A DNA stretch of 64,000 nt from Tolypothrix sp. PCC 7910. GTDB lineage: Bacteria > Cyanobacteriota > Cyanobacteriia > Cyanobacteriales > Nostocaceae. The stretch's first letter is position 1. Each line of letters starts with the position of its first letter. The translations under genes and the position numbers were made by a program. The notes beneath the pieces are model-generated. The model did not search any database, had not been told where the DNA came from, and worked only from the letters and a program-made list of their open reading frames with translations. Location of the stretch: contig NZ_CP050440.1 of the NCBI RefSeq assembly GCF_011769525.1, positions 7,612,001-7,676,000 on the forward strand, given 5' to 3'. This document shows positions 25,928 to 34,547 of this stretch, in pieces.

Positions 25928-26725
25928 ATGGGGCAAAAAATCCAATACCCAACACCCAACCCCCTAAAAAATTTATTTACCTCACAGTTACTAGCAATTC
26001 TTACCTTAGCGATAGGTACAGGGCTGCTAGTTATTTTTACTCATCTTCCTGCAAATGCTAATTTCGCTTCCGTAACGCCATATTCTAGGGATTTACTCGC
26101 TTCTCTCCCTACCGCCTCATTTCCTAGTCCAAAATCCCATCCTCTACCGCCAAAGCTAGCGAAATGGCAAGATAATACCAACAGTGGCGATTACTTTGCT
26201 GAAATTACAGCCACCCAAGTTGGTTATCTGGTTTGGTCACAGTTTCCTATTAAAGTTTACGTAGAAACGCCAACAGCAATTAACAGCCAGCAAGCTCAAG
26301 CTTGGGTTAACAGTGTCTTACAAGCTGTGCAAGAGTGGAATGCTTACTTACCTTTATTGATAGTAGAAAAACCAGAGGTTGCAGATATTAAAATTTTCCG
26401 AAAAGCACCACCTCTGCAAATTTCTCCCGTCGATAAAATTCCTCGTGCGCGTTCGGCTTTAACTAGCTACGAGTTATATACCAGCAACAAAGTTTTGTTA
26501 CACCGCTTCACTATATTGTTGAGTCCTAGCCAGACTGGTAATTATGTCCTAGCCGCAGCGCGTCATGAACTCGGCCATGCTTTGGGAATTTGGGGGCATA
26601 GTCCGTTACAAACTGATGCTTTATACTTCTCTCAAGTTCGCCAACCGCCAGCGATTTCTGTTAGAGATGTGAATACGTTGAAGCGGGTTTATGAACAGCC
26701 AACCAGTTTGGGATGGTCTTCATAG
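25928..26725 (+). CDS. secreted matrixin-like zinc metalloprotease
   Basis: A 265-residue protein with an N-terminal hydrophobic segment (about residues 20-45, LLAILTLAIGTGLLVIFTHL) ending in ANAN, a likely signal peptide or anchor. The zinc motif HELGHALGIWGH (about residues 217-228) is the metzincin HExxHxxGxxH pattern, and the upstream domain has matrixin features (PIKVYVET, VQEWNAYLPL). It should act outside the cytoplasm; the substrate is unknown. It begins 17 nt after secG, so it may be cotranscribed. Confidence 0.85.
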   Translation: MGQKIQYPTPNPLKNLFTSQLLAILTLAIGTGLLVIFTHLPANANFASVTPYSRDLLASLPTASFPSPKSHPLPPKLAKWQDNTNSGDYFAEITATQVGYLVWSQFPIKVYVETPTAINSQQAQAWVNSVLQAVQEWNAYLPLLIVEKPEVADIKIFRKAPPLQISPVDKIPRARSALTSYELYTSNKVLLHRFTILLSPSQTGNYVLAAARHELGHALGIWGHSPLQTDALYFSQVRQPPAISVRDVNTLKRVYEQPTSLGWSS

Positions 26726-26919
26726 TCGCTTGAGTTTTAGTGGGCTAGAAACAATACAACAAAAAAATTTTCTGAATGACTTAAAAGCTTTCCTGACAAG
26801 GGGTTCAGCAGCCAATGCCGTTCTAAATTCGTGGCAGTTCCGGGCTAAATCCAGCTTGGAGTATAGATTGGGCAAGGGTTTTAAACATTTTTAGCTACAC
26901 CACTTTTATAATTAAAGTA

Positions 26920-26937
26920 AAGGCTAAATTTAGCCTT
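26920..26937. promoter_or_regulatory. 18-base palindrome upstream of an accessory pair
   Basis: AAGGCTAAATTTAGCCTT is a perfect palindrome 7 nt before the first possible start of the downstream gene. A regulator dimer site or an RNA hairpin that covers the ribosome binding region are both possible. It lies at the boundary between the metalloprotease spacer and the AT-rich gene pair. Confidence 0.4.
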
Positions 26938-26944
26938 ACGGGGT

Positions 26945-27211
26945 ATGCTAGAAACATCCAGTCAATACTACTGGAATATGAACAACCCCAATCCTGATAG
27001 AAAACTTGATATAGAAGAAATAGCTGAGTATATAGCTAGTGCATCTCAAAAGATAGTTAATGAGATGAAAAAGCAAGTTGAAAATCATTCTGATTTTGAT
27101 CAAACTGTTCAAAAAATGAAAGAAGAGTCATTATTAGAGCAACAAAAGTATCAAGAGGATTTTAATGCAAGAAGAAATCAAATTAAAGGAAAATTTAATA
27201 AAAGAAGATGA
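26945..27211 (+). CDS. small hypothetical protein, first of an overlapping pair
   Basis: An 88-residue hydrophilic, helical protein (DIEEIAEYIASASQKIVNEM, then EESLLEQQKYQEDFNARRNQ). No family was recognised. The charged heptad-like pattern suggests a coiled coil. The start may be ATG 26945, or ATG 26978 (MNNPNPDRKLD). It overlaps the next gene by 47 nt in another frame, which suggests joint translation. Base composition is clearly more AT-rich than the neighbours, consistent with an acquired unit. Confidence 0.55.
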   Translation: MLETSSQYYWNMNNPNPDRKLDIEEIAEYIASASQKIVNEMKKQVENHSDFDQTVQKMKEESLLEQQKYQEDFNARRNQIKGKFNKRR

Positions 27212-28109
27212 TGCTTTAAACTTAAAACATTTTATTTACTTAGATAAGATTAAGTTATATTCTTATTCTTCGCAACTATTGGGAGGCTTAGTACAACTTA
27301 GAAGATTAATAGAAAACGAAGGTATTAAATCTATACAAAGTTCAGGTGAAGAATATACAGAAAAAGTTCAAGAAGATGGTAAAGAAGGAGAAATAAGTCT
27401 TGGCCCTAAAAATTATGCGGGTGGTATTAGTGGAAAAACAATAGATAAAACAATTTCTAAAAATGGATATAAAAAAGGAGTTAACACGAAAAGCGATGAA
27501 TACTTGTATTCTACCACTGAAGATATTGTTGATCATGACTATGGGTATTTGAAATTTGAAGAAATTTTAACCAAAAAAGGAATTTTAAGACAGATAAATA
27601 ATATAGAGCAATTAGAAAAGTATTCATCATTAATAAAAATAACTGGGGTTTGTAGATTTACAGATTGGGATTCCATTATAGAAGCGGTCAGTAGTGATAA
27701 TGTAATAAATTTTTTTAGATTAAATTATAATCAAAATACAGAGAAGGGTTTTAAAAAGAATTCTCAGCAAAAAAAAAACGAAGAAAATCAATTTAAAGCT
27801 ACGGTAGAAATAATTAAAGCGTTTTCAATTGGCTCTGTTACTGTCAATACGAATATTGGAAACTCAAATTTAATAGGAACTATAAACCAAGAACATCTTC
27901 GTATAACAAGAGATCAACTTAGATCAGCATATATTATGCCTGGGGATGTAGAAATGACAATAGTTGGATTTATACCAAGGAGAAGAATAGAAAAAATTAC
28001 CTTCCCCGGTATTTCAGGAACAATAGACATGACAGAAGTATGGAAAGTTTGGACAGGAGAAATCGATGCAGTAATAGAACCAATAGCAATATATACAGAA
28101 ATTAAATAG
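27165..28109 (+). CDS. hypothetical protein, possible DUF6414 type
   Basis: A 314-residue soluble protein. The start region (LKHFIYLDKIKLYSYSSQLL) resembles the DUF6414 group, which begins with a Phe-x-Tyr-Leu-Asp then Ser-x-x-Ser-Gln pattern; I recognise this only tentatively. Gly/Lys-rich middle and C-terminal beta-rich parts (GDVEMTIVGFIPRRRIEKI) follow. GAGG lies 7 nt before the ATG, inside the upstream gene. The gene is AT-rich and A-biased like its partner. Function is unknown; such proteins are often accessory, and the pair could be a defence or stress unit. Confidence 0.6.
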   Translation: MQEEIKLKENLIKEDDALNLKHFIYLDKIKLYSYSSQLLGGLVQLRRLIENEGIKSIQSSGEEYTEKVQEDGKEGEISLGPKNYAGGISGKTIDKTISKNGYKKGVNTKSDEYLYSTTEDIVDHDYGYLKFEEILTKKGILRQINNIEQLEKYSSLIKITGVCRFTDWDSIIEAVSSDNVINFFRLNYNQNTEKGFKKNSQQKKNEENQFKATVEIIKAFSIGSVTVNTNIGNSNLIGTINQEHLRITRDQLRSAYIMPGDVEMTIVGFIPRRRIEKITFPGISGTIDMTEVWKVWTGEIDAVIEPIAIYTEIK

Positions 28110-28242
28110 AAATTTTTAATTAGGGCTAAATATAGAGCAGGAGTTGATAGATGATCTGTCCTAAATCCGATTAGCAAGTATTAAACTATATAGTTTATTT
28201 TCTTTCAGGCATTAGCGACCGCATATCTGCCGCAAATGGGAA

Positions 28243-28413
28243 TTAAACTATATCAACTAATTCAATATTTACCTTTTTACCAACTGCTTTCGCCGCGCGT
28301 TCAAGAGTTTCCAAAGCTAAAGCTTTTTCATTTTCTTCCTCATTCACTATTAGTTTGGACTGATACTGAGCTAATAAGTTTCTATACTTATCTGAATTAA
28401 AAGTAAGGCTCAT
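28243..28413 (-). pseudogene. HigA-like antitoxin remnant with internal deletion
   Basis: The frame encodes 56 residues from ATG 28413. The first 34 (SLTFNSDKYRNLLAQYQSKL, then NEEENEKALAL) look like the N-terminus of cyanobacterial HigA-type antitoxins. It then jumps directly to an end-like segment (ETLERAAKAVGKKVNIELV) of an HTH antitoxin. The HTH body expected between them is missing. No toxin gene lies beside it. It may still be expressed, but probably not as a DNA-binding antitoxin. Confidence 0.5.
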
Positions 28414-28513
28414 ATTTTCATTTTTGCGTCTTTGCGTGAAGACAAAAAAAGATGTTGTCAATTACTTGAAAACATCTGTAAATAATAGAGATTGACTTCA
28501 ATTAACTATGCTT

Positions 28514-28561
28514 AAAAAGTTTAGCTGCACTCTTTTATGCTCTCAGATTCAGTGCAGCTAA
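28514..28561 (-). terminator. intrinsic terminator of the GT4 gene
   Basis: AGTGCAGCTAA (28551-28561) and TTAGCTGCACT (28521-28531) pair perfectly over 11 bp. Read on the minus strand the stem is followed by CTTTTTAAG. It lies 25 nt after the stop of the glycosyltransferase gene transcribed from the right. Confidence 0.8.
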
Positions 28562-28586
28562 CCAAAATTTACATTAGAACTCTTGC

Positions 28587-29735
28587 TTATAATCTATGAC
28601 TTACTGGTAAAGGTCGCTGGAGTAAAACTTCGCGGTACAACTGTTCCAAGTGAGTAATATTATCAGTGAGAGTATAGCGTTCTAGGACACGATTTCTCGC
28701 TTTCTGCCCTAATACAGTTGTTAACTCAGGATGGTCTTGGAATAGTGGTAAGAGAGTTTTTAATTGCGATCGCACGGTCTTCGTATTTAAAACTACCCCC
28801 GCACCTTTTTCTAATACCTCTCCATCTGCACCCACATCTGTGGCTAAACACGCCAAACCACAGGCCATTGCTTCTAAGAGAGATAAAGATAACCCTTCTA
28901 CCAACGAAGGCAAAATAAATACATCTGCTCCCCGTAGAATTTCGATGCGGCGGTTTTCATCGGCAATGAATCCTAACCAAATAATGCCTTCCTCTGCACC
29001 ATAAAACGGCTGTAAAGACGGCTTCAAAGGCCCATCCCCCACAATCAGCAACTTGCTGTCGGCTTCCAGTCCTGACTGCTTCCAAGCGCGTAGCAGCGGT
29101 TCCACATTCTTTTCTGGTGCTATCCGGCCTTGATAGACAAATAGGCGTTCGGCTTGAAATTCGGCTTTGATTTGAGAAGGGCCTGGAGAATATTTAGCGG
29201 TATCGACTCCGTTGGGAATCACAGCAACATTTTCTTCCCGCACACCCATCCGCCCTAATAACTCGCGCTGAATTTGGGAAAATACAATCACGCGATCGTA
29301 GTTCACTAAGAAAGGTGCGTATAGCTGATAGGCCAAAAGTTGCGTTCCCGAAATTAGTTTTGCCCCTTTCCCTGCAAATGGGGTATGGAAAGTCGCAATT
29401 AGAGGCAAATTTAGTTGTTCGCAAATTTCTGGAAGAATAAAGTCCAGGGGAGATAAAGTCAAAGAAGCGTGGACTATATCTGGTTTAATTTTCCGCAACG
29501 ACTCAGTTAATACTTTGGTTGCTTTGAAAGTAGGAATTGTGTAAACCTGGGACTTGTAAATGAAGGGTAAGGAAACTTCTTGAAATTTTGGCCAGTTATC
29601 AGGTTCAGGTTCTTCTTGAGCAAAGTGGAGAAAGCTAACTTCATGCCCTCGGTCTAGTAAGGCATTTGTAATTTCTCGACTGTAGGTAACATTGCCGCAA
29701 AAGGGTGATTTTTTTCCAATCCAGGCTATACGCAT
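28587..29735 (-). CDS. glycosyltransferase family 4
   Basis: A 382-residue GT-B glycosyltransferase. The N-terminal acceptor domain starts MRIAWIGKKSPFCGNVTYSR. The C-terminal nucleotide-sugar domain has GRIAPEKNVEPLLRAWK and the EX7E motif region LVEGLSLSLLEAMACGLACLAT. It should transfer a sugar from an activated donor to a lipid, glycan or small molecule in the cytoplasm. The substrate cannot be told. It is monocistronic with a strong terminator behind it. Confidence 0.92.
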   Translation of the reverse strand: MRIAWIGKKSPFCGNVTYSREITNALLDRGHEVSFLHFAQEEPEPDNWPKFQEVSLPFIYKSQVYTIPTFKATKVLTESLRKIKPDIVHASLTLSPLDFILPEICEQLNLPLIATFHTPFAGKGAKLISGTQLLAYQLYAPFLVNYDRVIVFSQIQRELLGRMGVREENVAVIPNGVDTAKYSPGPSQIKAEFQAERLFVYQGRIAPEKNVEPLLRAWKQSGLEADSKLLIVGDGPLKPSLQPFYGAEEGIIWLGFIADENRRIEILRGADVFILPSLVEGLSLSLLEAMACGLACLATDVGADGEVLEKGAGVVLNTKTVRSQLKTLLPLFQDHPELTTVLGQKARNRVLERYTLTDNITHLEQLYREVLLQRPLPVSHRL

Positions 29736-30072
29736 TCTTTATTTAGTTATAAGAACAGCGGGTTTAATATTGAGTTTTTGTTGCTTTGTGGTTTTGCTTT
29801 TAGCTGTTGTTATCGCTGGCTTTTTAGTTAGTATTACACCCCATTGTCTCTACCCATAAAATAGCCAAATTCTCAGATTAATTTAGCTAGTTTAGTTATA
29901 GCTGTAGTTATCCTACTAAGAATTTGTGAATCAATATGAGTCAATCAAAACCAATTGAGCCAGGATTCACAATGATCCCGAGTTAAGCCTATAGTGATTT
30001 ATGGCTGAGTTCAGTCTATCACGAAAATTTCAGCTTTCAGTAAATGATTAATTATGTCAAGCTAATGTTTAA
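29736..30072. other. spacer between GT4 and MFS genes
   Basis: 337 nt without a gene. It should hold the leftward promoter of the GT4 gene and the end of the MFS transcript. No hairpin with a T run was found for the MFS gene. Confidence 0.4.
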
Positions 30073-31689
30073 TTACTCACGATGAGAGGTATACCAGGTA
30101 AAGATACCTCCAAAAAACACAATTACAGCTAATGATAAAAAGACAGCTTGTAATCCAATAAAGGTTTCTGCTACACCAGCTAATGCTAAGGGTAAAGAAA
30201 GAGCAATATTAATGACATTATTTTGCAAACCGAAGACTTTACCCCGCATTTCTGGTGGGGTTTCTGTTTGAATTGCAGTTTGCATTGGGATACCCACAAG
30301 CGCGCCAAAAACACCCAATAGTGCTACTAACAAAAGCACGATCCATAGCTGTGTTGTAAAGATGGATAACCCTATTAAGGAAGCTGCCATCCCCAGACAA
30401 CCACAAAGGCTAAGGGCAGTATAGGAAAAACGTTGACCAAATTGACCGAGAATGGTTGCGCCTGCGGCAATTCCCACACCACCTGCTGCTAGTAAAAAGC
30501 CAAATTGCGAGGCTTTCATGTTGGGAATGATTTCTGCCATTCTGACAGCTAAAACTGTTAAGGCGGCAAAGATGGAGAACAAGATAATTAACTGTACTAA
30601 AGCGCTACGAACACGATGATTATCTTTGAGATAACGTAATCCATCGCGTAAATCTGAGAAAACATGAGGAAATTCCGTTTCTGAGTCGTGAGCTTTTTCG
30701 TTAGTTACCAAGAAACTCAAAATTATTCCCGCGATCGCATAACTTCCACCTACGACCATTTCTTTACCAAATCCGCCACTTGCACCCAGATTGAGCCAAA
30801 GTTGATCCGCGATCGCTAATAGTGGTTCGCCAACAGCAAAACCAACAATCACCGAGGCCATCATTGTTGTGGTGTACAGTGAGTTAGCTGAGAGCAAATG
30901 CTGTTCTTCCACTACCAAGGGAATTGCTGTTTGTTCGGCTGGAGCAAAAAACTGTGTGAGGGTGGAGACTAAAAAAGTCACGCTTAAGATGATTAAAAAA
31001 CCTACAGGTAATACTCCCACTGGTTTCCAATCATGGGTCAACCATAACAGTAAGGGAATTACCAAGACCAAAATTCCCCGCCAAACATTTGTGGCTACTA
31101 ATACAGTCTTTTTTGACCAGCGATCCACAAACACACCAGCCACAGAACCAAATAGCACTGCGGGTATGGTAAAAGCCATCATCAAGGCTGATACCCAACC
31201 ACTAATACTTTGATGACTAGCTTGAAACTGCGTATTAATCAAGGCAATCATCAACACCAGATAAACTTTATCTGCTAGCTGGCAAAAAACTTGCCCACCC
31301 CAAAGTGCTAAGAAATTTGGGTTTTTTAATACAGGTAAAAAACCCTTTTGGGGTACATCATTTGATGGTTCATCTTTACCTGAATCAGGCCCCTTGATAT
31401 CGGGTGGCTCTTTTGCTGAGGTAATAGCGGCTTGGCCATTAGCCTCAGCCTGAGTTGATTTGCCTTCGGAACTAATAAAATCAGGTTTTGATTTTTCCGA
31501 TAGCCAATTTCTATTATTTGGCGAAATCTCTCGGGGGGAAATTTCGTGGTTATTAATGTGACTGGGCCGAGACTTCGGGACAGCACTCAAATGGCTGGGT
31601 GCTGTAGAATCTGATGCTCTATTCTGTTTTTTGGCGTAGCTCGGTGACAAAGGCAGGATTTTTGTATCCAAATCAGACGGTTGCATCAT
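30073..31689 (-). CDS. MFS transporter with a long N-terminal extension
   Basis: A 538-residue protein. About 12 membrane helices occupy residues ~125-530. The pattern ([20 protein letters not shown], then [14 protein letters not shown] with the MFS loop 2-3 motif) is that of MFS drug-efflux-like permeases (DHA3/MFS_3 type). The first ~120 residues are hydrophilic, Ser/Pro/Lys-rich and probably disordered, which is unusual. The start is set at ATG 31689 rather than an upstream TTG. It overlaps the end of recO by 17 nt, so the two are likely cotranscribed. Substrate unknown. Confidence 0.88.
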   Translation of the reverse strand: MMQPSDLDTKILPLSPSYAKKQNRASDSTAPSHLSAVPKSRPSHINNHEISPREISPNNRNWLSEKSKPDFISSEGKSTQAEANGQAAITSAKEPPDIKGPDSGKDEPSNDVPQKGFLPVLKNPNFLALWGGQVFCQLADKVYLVLMIALINTQFQASHQSISGWVSALMMAFTIPAVLFGSVAGVFVDRWSKKTVLVATNVWRGILVLVIPLLLWLTHDWKPVGVLPVGFLIILSVTFLVSTLTQFFAPAEQTAIPLVVEEQHLLSANSLYTTTMMASVIVGFAVGEPLLAIADQLWLNLGASGGFGKEMVVGGSYAIAGIILSFLVTNEKAHDSETEFPHVFSDLRDGLRYLKDNHRVRSALVQLIILFSIFAALTVLAVRMAEIIPNMKASQFGFLLAAGGVGIAAGATILGQFGQRFSYTALSLCGCLGMAASLIGLSIFTTQLWIVLLLVALLGVFGALVGIPMQTAIQTETPPEMRGKVFGLQNNVINIALSLPLALAGVAETFIGLQAVFLSLAVIVFFGGIFTWYTSHRE

Positions 31690-32590
31690 GGTTGGCAGCA
31701 AAATAAGAATCGATTAAAGTGGCGGAGCGGATTGGATGACCCAAATGATACTGAGCATAATGGCGCAGAATTTGCTCAACAGCTAACCAGTCATTATCTC
31801 TGGTGCTACTAATTTGCATTATCTCTGGTTGTGACAGCTGCTGGAGAATATCAAGTTCTTTTGCATTTAAGCGCCCAGAAATCACAGGTAGTTCTTGGCG
31901 ATGCATCACTGTTTGGTACCCCGAAATGGTTGTAGCTGGGGTTGCAGGAGAATGAGGCGATCGCGTTTTGGCAGAGTTGATTTGTCTCTCCCTCTCTTTT
32001 TGTTTTCGCAAGTCTTCCCAAGTCTCTAAGCAAACTGTGCCACCAGCAGAAATACTAAATCCTACTTGCCACTGAGGGTTGGTAAAATTTGGTATCAGGG
32101 GGCGTTGCGTGAGACAACAAACTTGCACTTGAGGTGTTAGTCCCGCCAAAGCTAAAAGGTGAAACACTCCCTGAGACAGATGAGCTAAGATACTCGCTTC
32201 GTTGTTAGATACTGCCTCTAACCGATTGAGATGTTCGTTAAGCAACTCATACAGTTCTTCTTGGGGTTGTTCGCTCAAAGCTTGACTGAGGACTATTTCT
32301 GCTAGATATTGGCTAGCTGCCAATTTCCCTAAATCTTTAGTCAAACCTGGATAGGTTTTTACTGTTTGTGCTTGTGTAATTTTATCGAGCGATCGCCCTT
32401 TAGCAATCAGTAGTTCGTTGACGACAAACATCCCACTCCTACCACCCAGGCTTGAATTGTGCTTACGTGCCCCAGGGGCAACTGCTCGGATTAAACCGAA
32501 CTCTTTTGTCAAAATTGTTACTATTCTATCTGATTCTCCCAGTGCCTGGGCTTTCAGATTAATTCCCGTTACTTGATAGGTTTTACTCAT
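31673..32590 (-). CDS. recO: DNA repair protein RecO
   Basis: A 305-residue RecO. The OB-fold start [22 protein letters not shown] and [17 protein letters not shown] are diagnostic. The family zinc-finger region is reduced: only paired Cys in [12 protein letters not shown] and a Cys in TVCLETW are present. A low-complexity Lys/Arg/Ser/Pro/Thr insertion (about residues 195-225) splits the C-terminal part. RecO loads RecA on single-stranded DNA with RecR. It is downstream of deoC and overlaps the MFS gene. Confidence 0.92.
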   Translation of the reverse strand: MSKTYQVTGINLKAQALGESDRIVTILTKEFGLIRAVAPGARKHNSSLGGRSGMFVVNELLIAKGRSLDKITQAQTVKTYPGLTKDLGKLAASQYLAEIVLSQALSEQPQEELYELLNEHLNRLEAVSNNEASILAHLSQGVFHLLALAGLTPQVQVCCLTQRPLIPNFTNPQWQVGFSISAGGTVCLETWEDLRKQKERERQINSAKTRSPHSPATPATTISGYQTVMHRQELPVISGRLNAKELDILQQLSQPEIMQISSTRDNDWLAVEQILRHYAQYHLGHPIRSATLIDSYFAANHDATV

Positions 32591-32730
32591 TAGCCAAGAG
32601 TCCGTAGGGGCGGGTTAAACCCGCAGATCTAAGGGTAGATGCGATATTTCGTTAAACCCACCCATACATTAGTCATAAATCATGAGTCATTGATCTGAGT
32701 ACAAAGAACGAATGAGCAAACGGTAAATGA
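32591..32730. repeat. dispersed repeat and palindrome between deoC and recO
   Basis: GTAGGGGCGGGTTAAACCCGC contains the 15-base palindrome GCGGGTTAAACCCGC (32610-32624), a common interspersed element in filamentous cyanobacteria. Its right part has CATTAGTCAT/GAGTCATTGA heptamer-type remnants. It could act as a terminator for deoC, but no T run is present. Confidence 0.5.
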
Positions 32731-33411
32731 CTATTCCACCTTTTCCAGGTTATCGCGCTGGCGGATTAAATCGATACCGCGAGATGTGCCTAATCGAGTA
32801 GCACCCGCCAAGATTAATTCTAGGGCTTGATTCACAGTACGAATACCGCCTGAGGCCTTAATCCCTACTCTTTCGCGAGCAATCTCCTTCAATAGTTTTA
32901 CATCTGCTACTGTCGCCCCCCCACTCCAACCTGTACTAGTTTTCAAGAATGCGGCCCCTGCTTCCATAGCCAATTCTGCTGCCATTCTTTTCTCCGCCTC
33001 TGTCAACAGGTTGGTTTCTAAAATTACCTTTACAGGTTGTCCGGTTTCTTCACAAATTTCCGCAATCTCGCGGTGGACTGCTTCAGTTTTACCAGCTTTT
33101 AACCAACCCAAGTTGAGGACTACATCAAGTTCAGTGGCTCCATTTTCCACTGCTTCTTGAGCCTCATACAGCTTCACTGCGGAAGTAGTAGCTCCAGTAG
33201 GAAAGCCAATTACTGCACAGACTTTGGGATTTTTACCGTGGAGGAGTTCTGCGGCTCGCTTTACATAGGTAGGGTGCAAGCAAACCGCCGCAAAATGAAA
33301 TCTGTCTGCTTCTTCACACCATTGCTCAACCTGCTCTGGAGTAGCCGTTGGCGTTAACAGGGCGTGATCGATAAATGGCGCAATATCAATGTCGGGATAG
33401 TCTGCTGCCAT
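32731..33411 (-). CDS. deoC: deoxyribose-phosphate aldolase
   Basis: A 226-residue TIM-barrel class I aldolase that splits 2-deoxyribose 5-phosphate into glyceraldehyde 3-phosphate and acetaldehyde. The Schiff-base lysine lies in [11 protein letters not shown], the catalytic aspartate in [14 protein letters not shown], and the second lysine in [11 protein letters not shown]. The start is set at ATG 33411 ([10 protein letters not shown]), with AAGG 5 nt upstream; a TTG 15 nt earlier is less likely. It is the first gene of a deoC-recO-MFS unit. Confidence 0.95.
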   Translation of the reverse strand: MAADYPDIDIAPFIDHALLTPTATPEQVEQWCEEADRFHFAAVCLHPTYVKRAAELLHGKNPKVCAVIGFPTGATTSAVKLYEAQEAVENGATELDVVLNLGWLKAGKTEAVHREIAEICEETGQPVKVILETNLLTEAEKRMAAELAMEAGAAFLKTSTGWSGGATVADVKLLKEIARERVGIKASGGIRTVNQALELILAGATRLGTSRGIDLIRQRDNLEKVE

Positions 33412-33677
33412 CGTGCCTTTTGCCAATTATTGATTATTAAACTTTATAAAAAATTAAAACATTTCTTATATATATATTAAACCACATTTATTACGAGTTT
33501 ATCCTGAAAACCGAACTGCTGAATAGGTCTTAAACGTTGGCTTTGCAGGTATCTTTAAATTGGTTCGGTATTCAAGTTGACATTAGAAAGCCTTAAGGTT
33601 ACTAAGGTGAAGTGTGATTGCTAATAATTTTATTAAATTGAATTACCTGTCTAGCCTTTATATATAAACATAAGAAA

Positions 33678-34547
33678 ATGCCTAACACTACAGAATGGTT
33701 TACAGAAACTGTTGATGGTAAATTTCGTATTAATAGCAGGACAATCTATAAAACTTTATCTTCAGAGATAGTGAATAAACTAGAAAAAAATTTTTCAGTT
33801 AGTGAGATTTTAGACTGGCTCAGGAATGAAACAAGTAAAGCTTTTCAAGAGAAGTATTTACAAAGTCCTCAAGTTGGCGCTCTCAACAAAGCAATCGGAG
33901 GATGGAACGAGTTGATCGCTACTAGTTTATTGTCTGAGATTGTCTTAGATATTAATCAGAGAACTGGTGTCTGTATAGCTACCTTTGCGATGCCTAACTC
34001 AAGATTACAAATAGAAGGAATAGATGATGCCTATTCAAATTTTTTAAATCTATTTAACAAAAATAATTTTTCTAATATAAATCATGCTTTATCCAGAATT
34101 CAACCTTTTAAAGGTAAGATTTTTATGCCTAGCCCAGACTACATAATAACTATTATTAATAGTGAGGTAAATGCTACCATTGTTAATTCGCTTCTACATC
34201 AACAGGCAAAAGATCCATATAGTTTAGGACTTTTTAATTTTTTAAAAGGAAAGCTCGCTATAGAGGAAGTCAAAGCAGCAGTTTCTCTCAAAACTTCAAA
34301 TCGTCCAGATCGTCGCTATCAACCTTTATTCGAGGCAGCTATGATAAAGGCAATGGGATATGTATTACAACAGGATTGGAAATATTTCATGGTTGTAAGT
34401 GACTTAACTCCTGCTGACAGAACTATATTTAGTACAGCAATTTCTCCACACGGAGTTGCGCTTGAACAAAATTATAATTTAGTAGATGGTACCTATCCAT
34501 ATGCTAGAAAAGCCGATTTACTGCCATTAATTTCCTCTGCAATTTAG
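33678..34547 (+). CDS. type II restriction endonuclease, Bse634I/Cfr10I-like
   Basis: A 289-residue protein with the active-site layout of the Bse634I/Cfr10I family. SPD at residues 152-154 carries the first metal aspartate, VSLKTSNRPDRR holds Lys205, and PLFEAAM holds Glu219. The D-to-K and K-to-E spacings (51 and 14) closely match those I recall for Bse634I (Asp146, Lys198, Glu212). Members cut RCCGGY or related CCGG-core sites as tetramers. It is convergent with a C5-methyltransferase gene and their stop codons overlap. AT-rich composition suggests acquisition. The exact recognition site is inferred, not shown. Confidence 0.85.
   Translation: MPNTTEWFTETVDGKFRINSRTIYKTLSSEIVNKLEKNFSVSEILDWLRNETSKAFQEKYLQSPQVGALNKAIGGWNELIATSLLSEIVLDINQRTGVCIATFAMPNSRLQIEGIDDAYSNFLNLFNKNNFSNINHALSRIQPFKGKIFMPSPDYIITIINSEVNATIVNSLLHQQAKDPYSLGLFNFLKGKLAIEEVKAAVSLKTSNRPDRRYQPLFEAAMIKAMGYVLQQDWKYFMVVSDLTPADRTIFSTAISPHGVALEQNYNLVDGTYPYARKADLLPLISSAI

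Noticed and set aside
26691-26894. 67-codon plus-strand frame after the metalloprotease
   Set aside because: Starts within the protease gene, no ribosome binding site and no conserved pattern. A remnant cannot be excluded.
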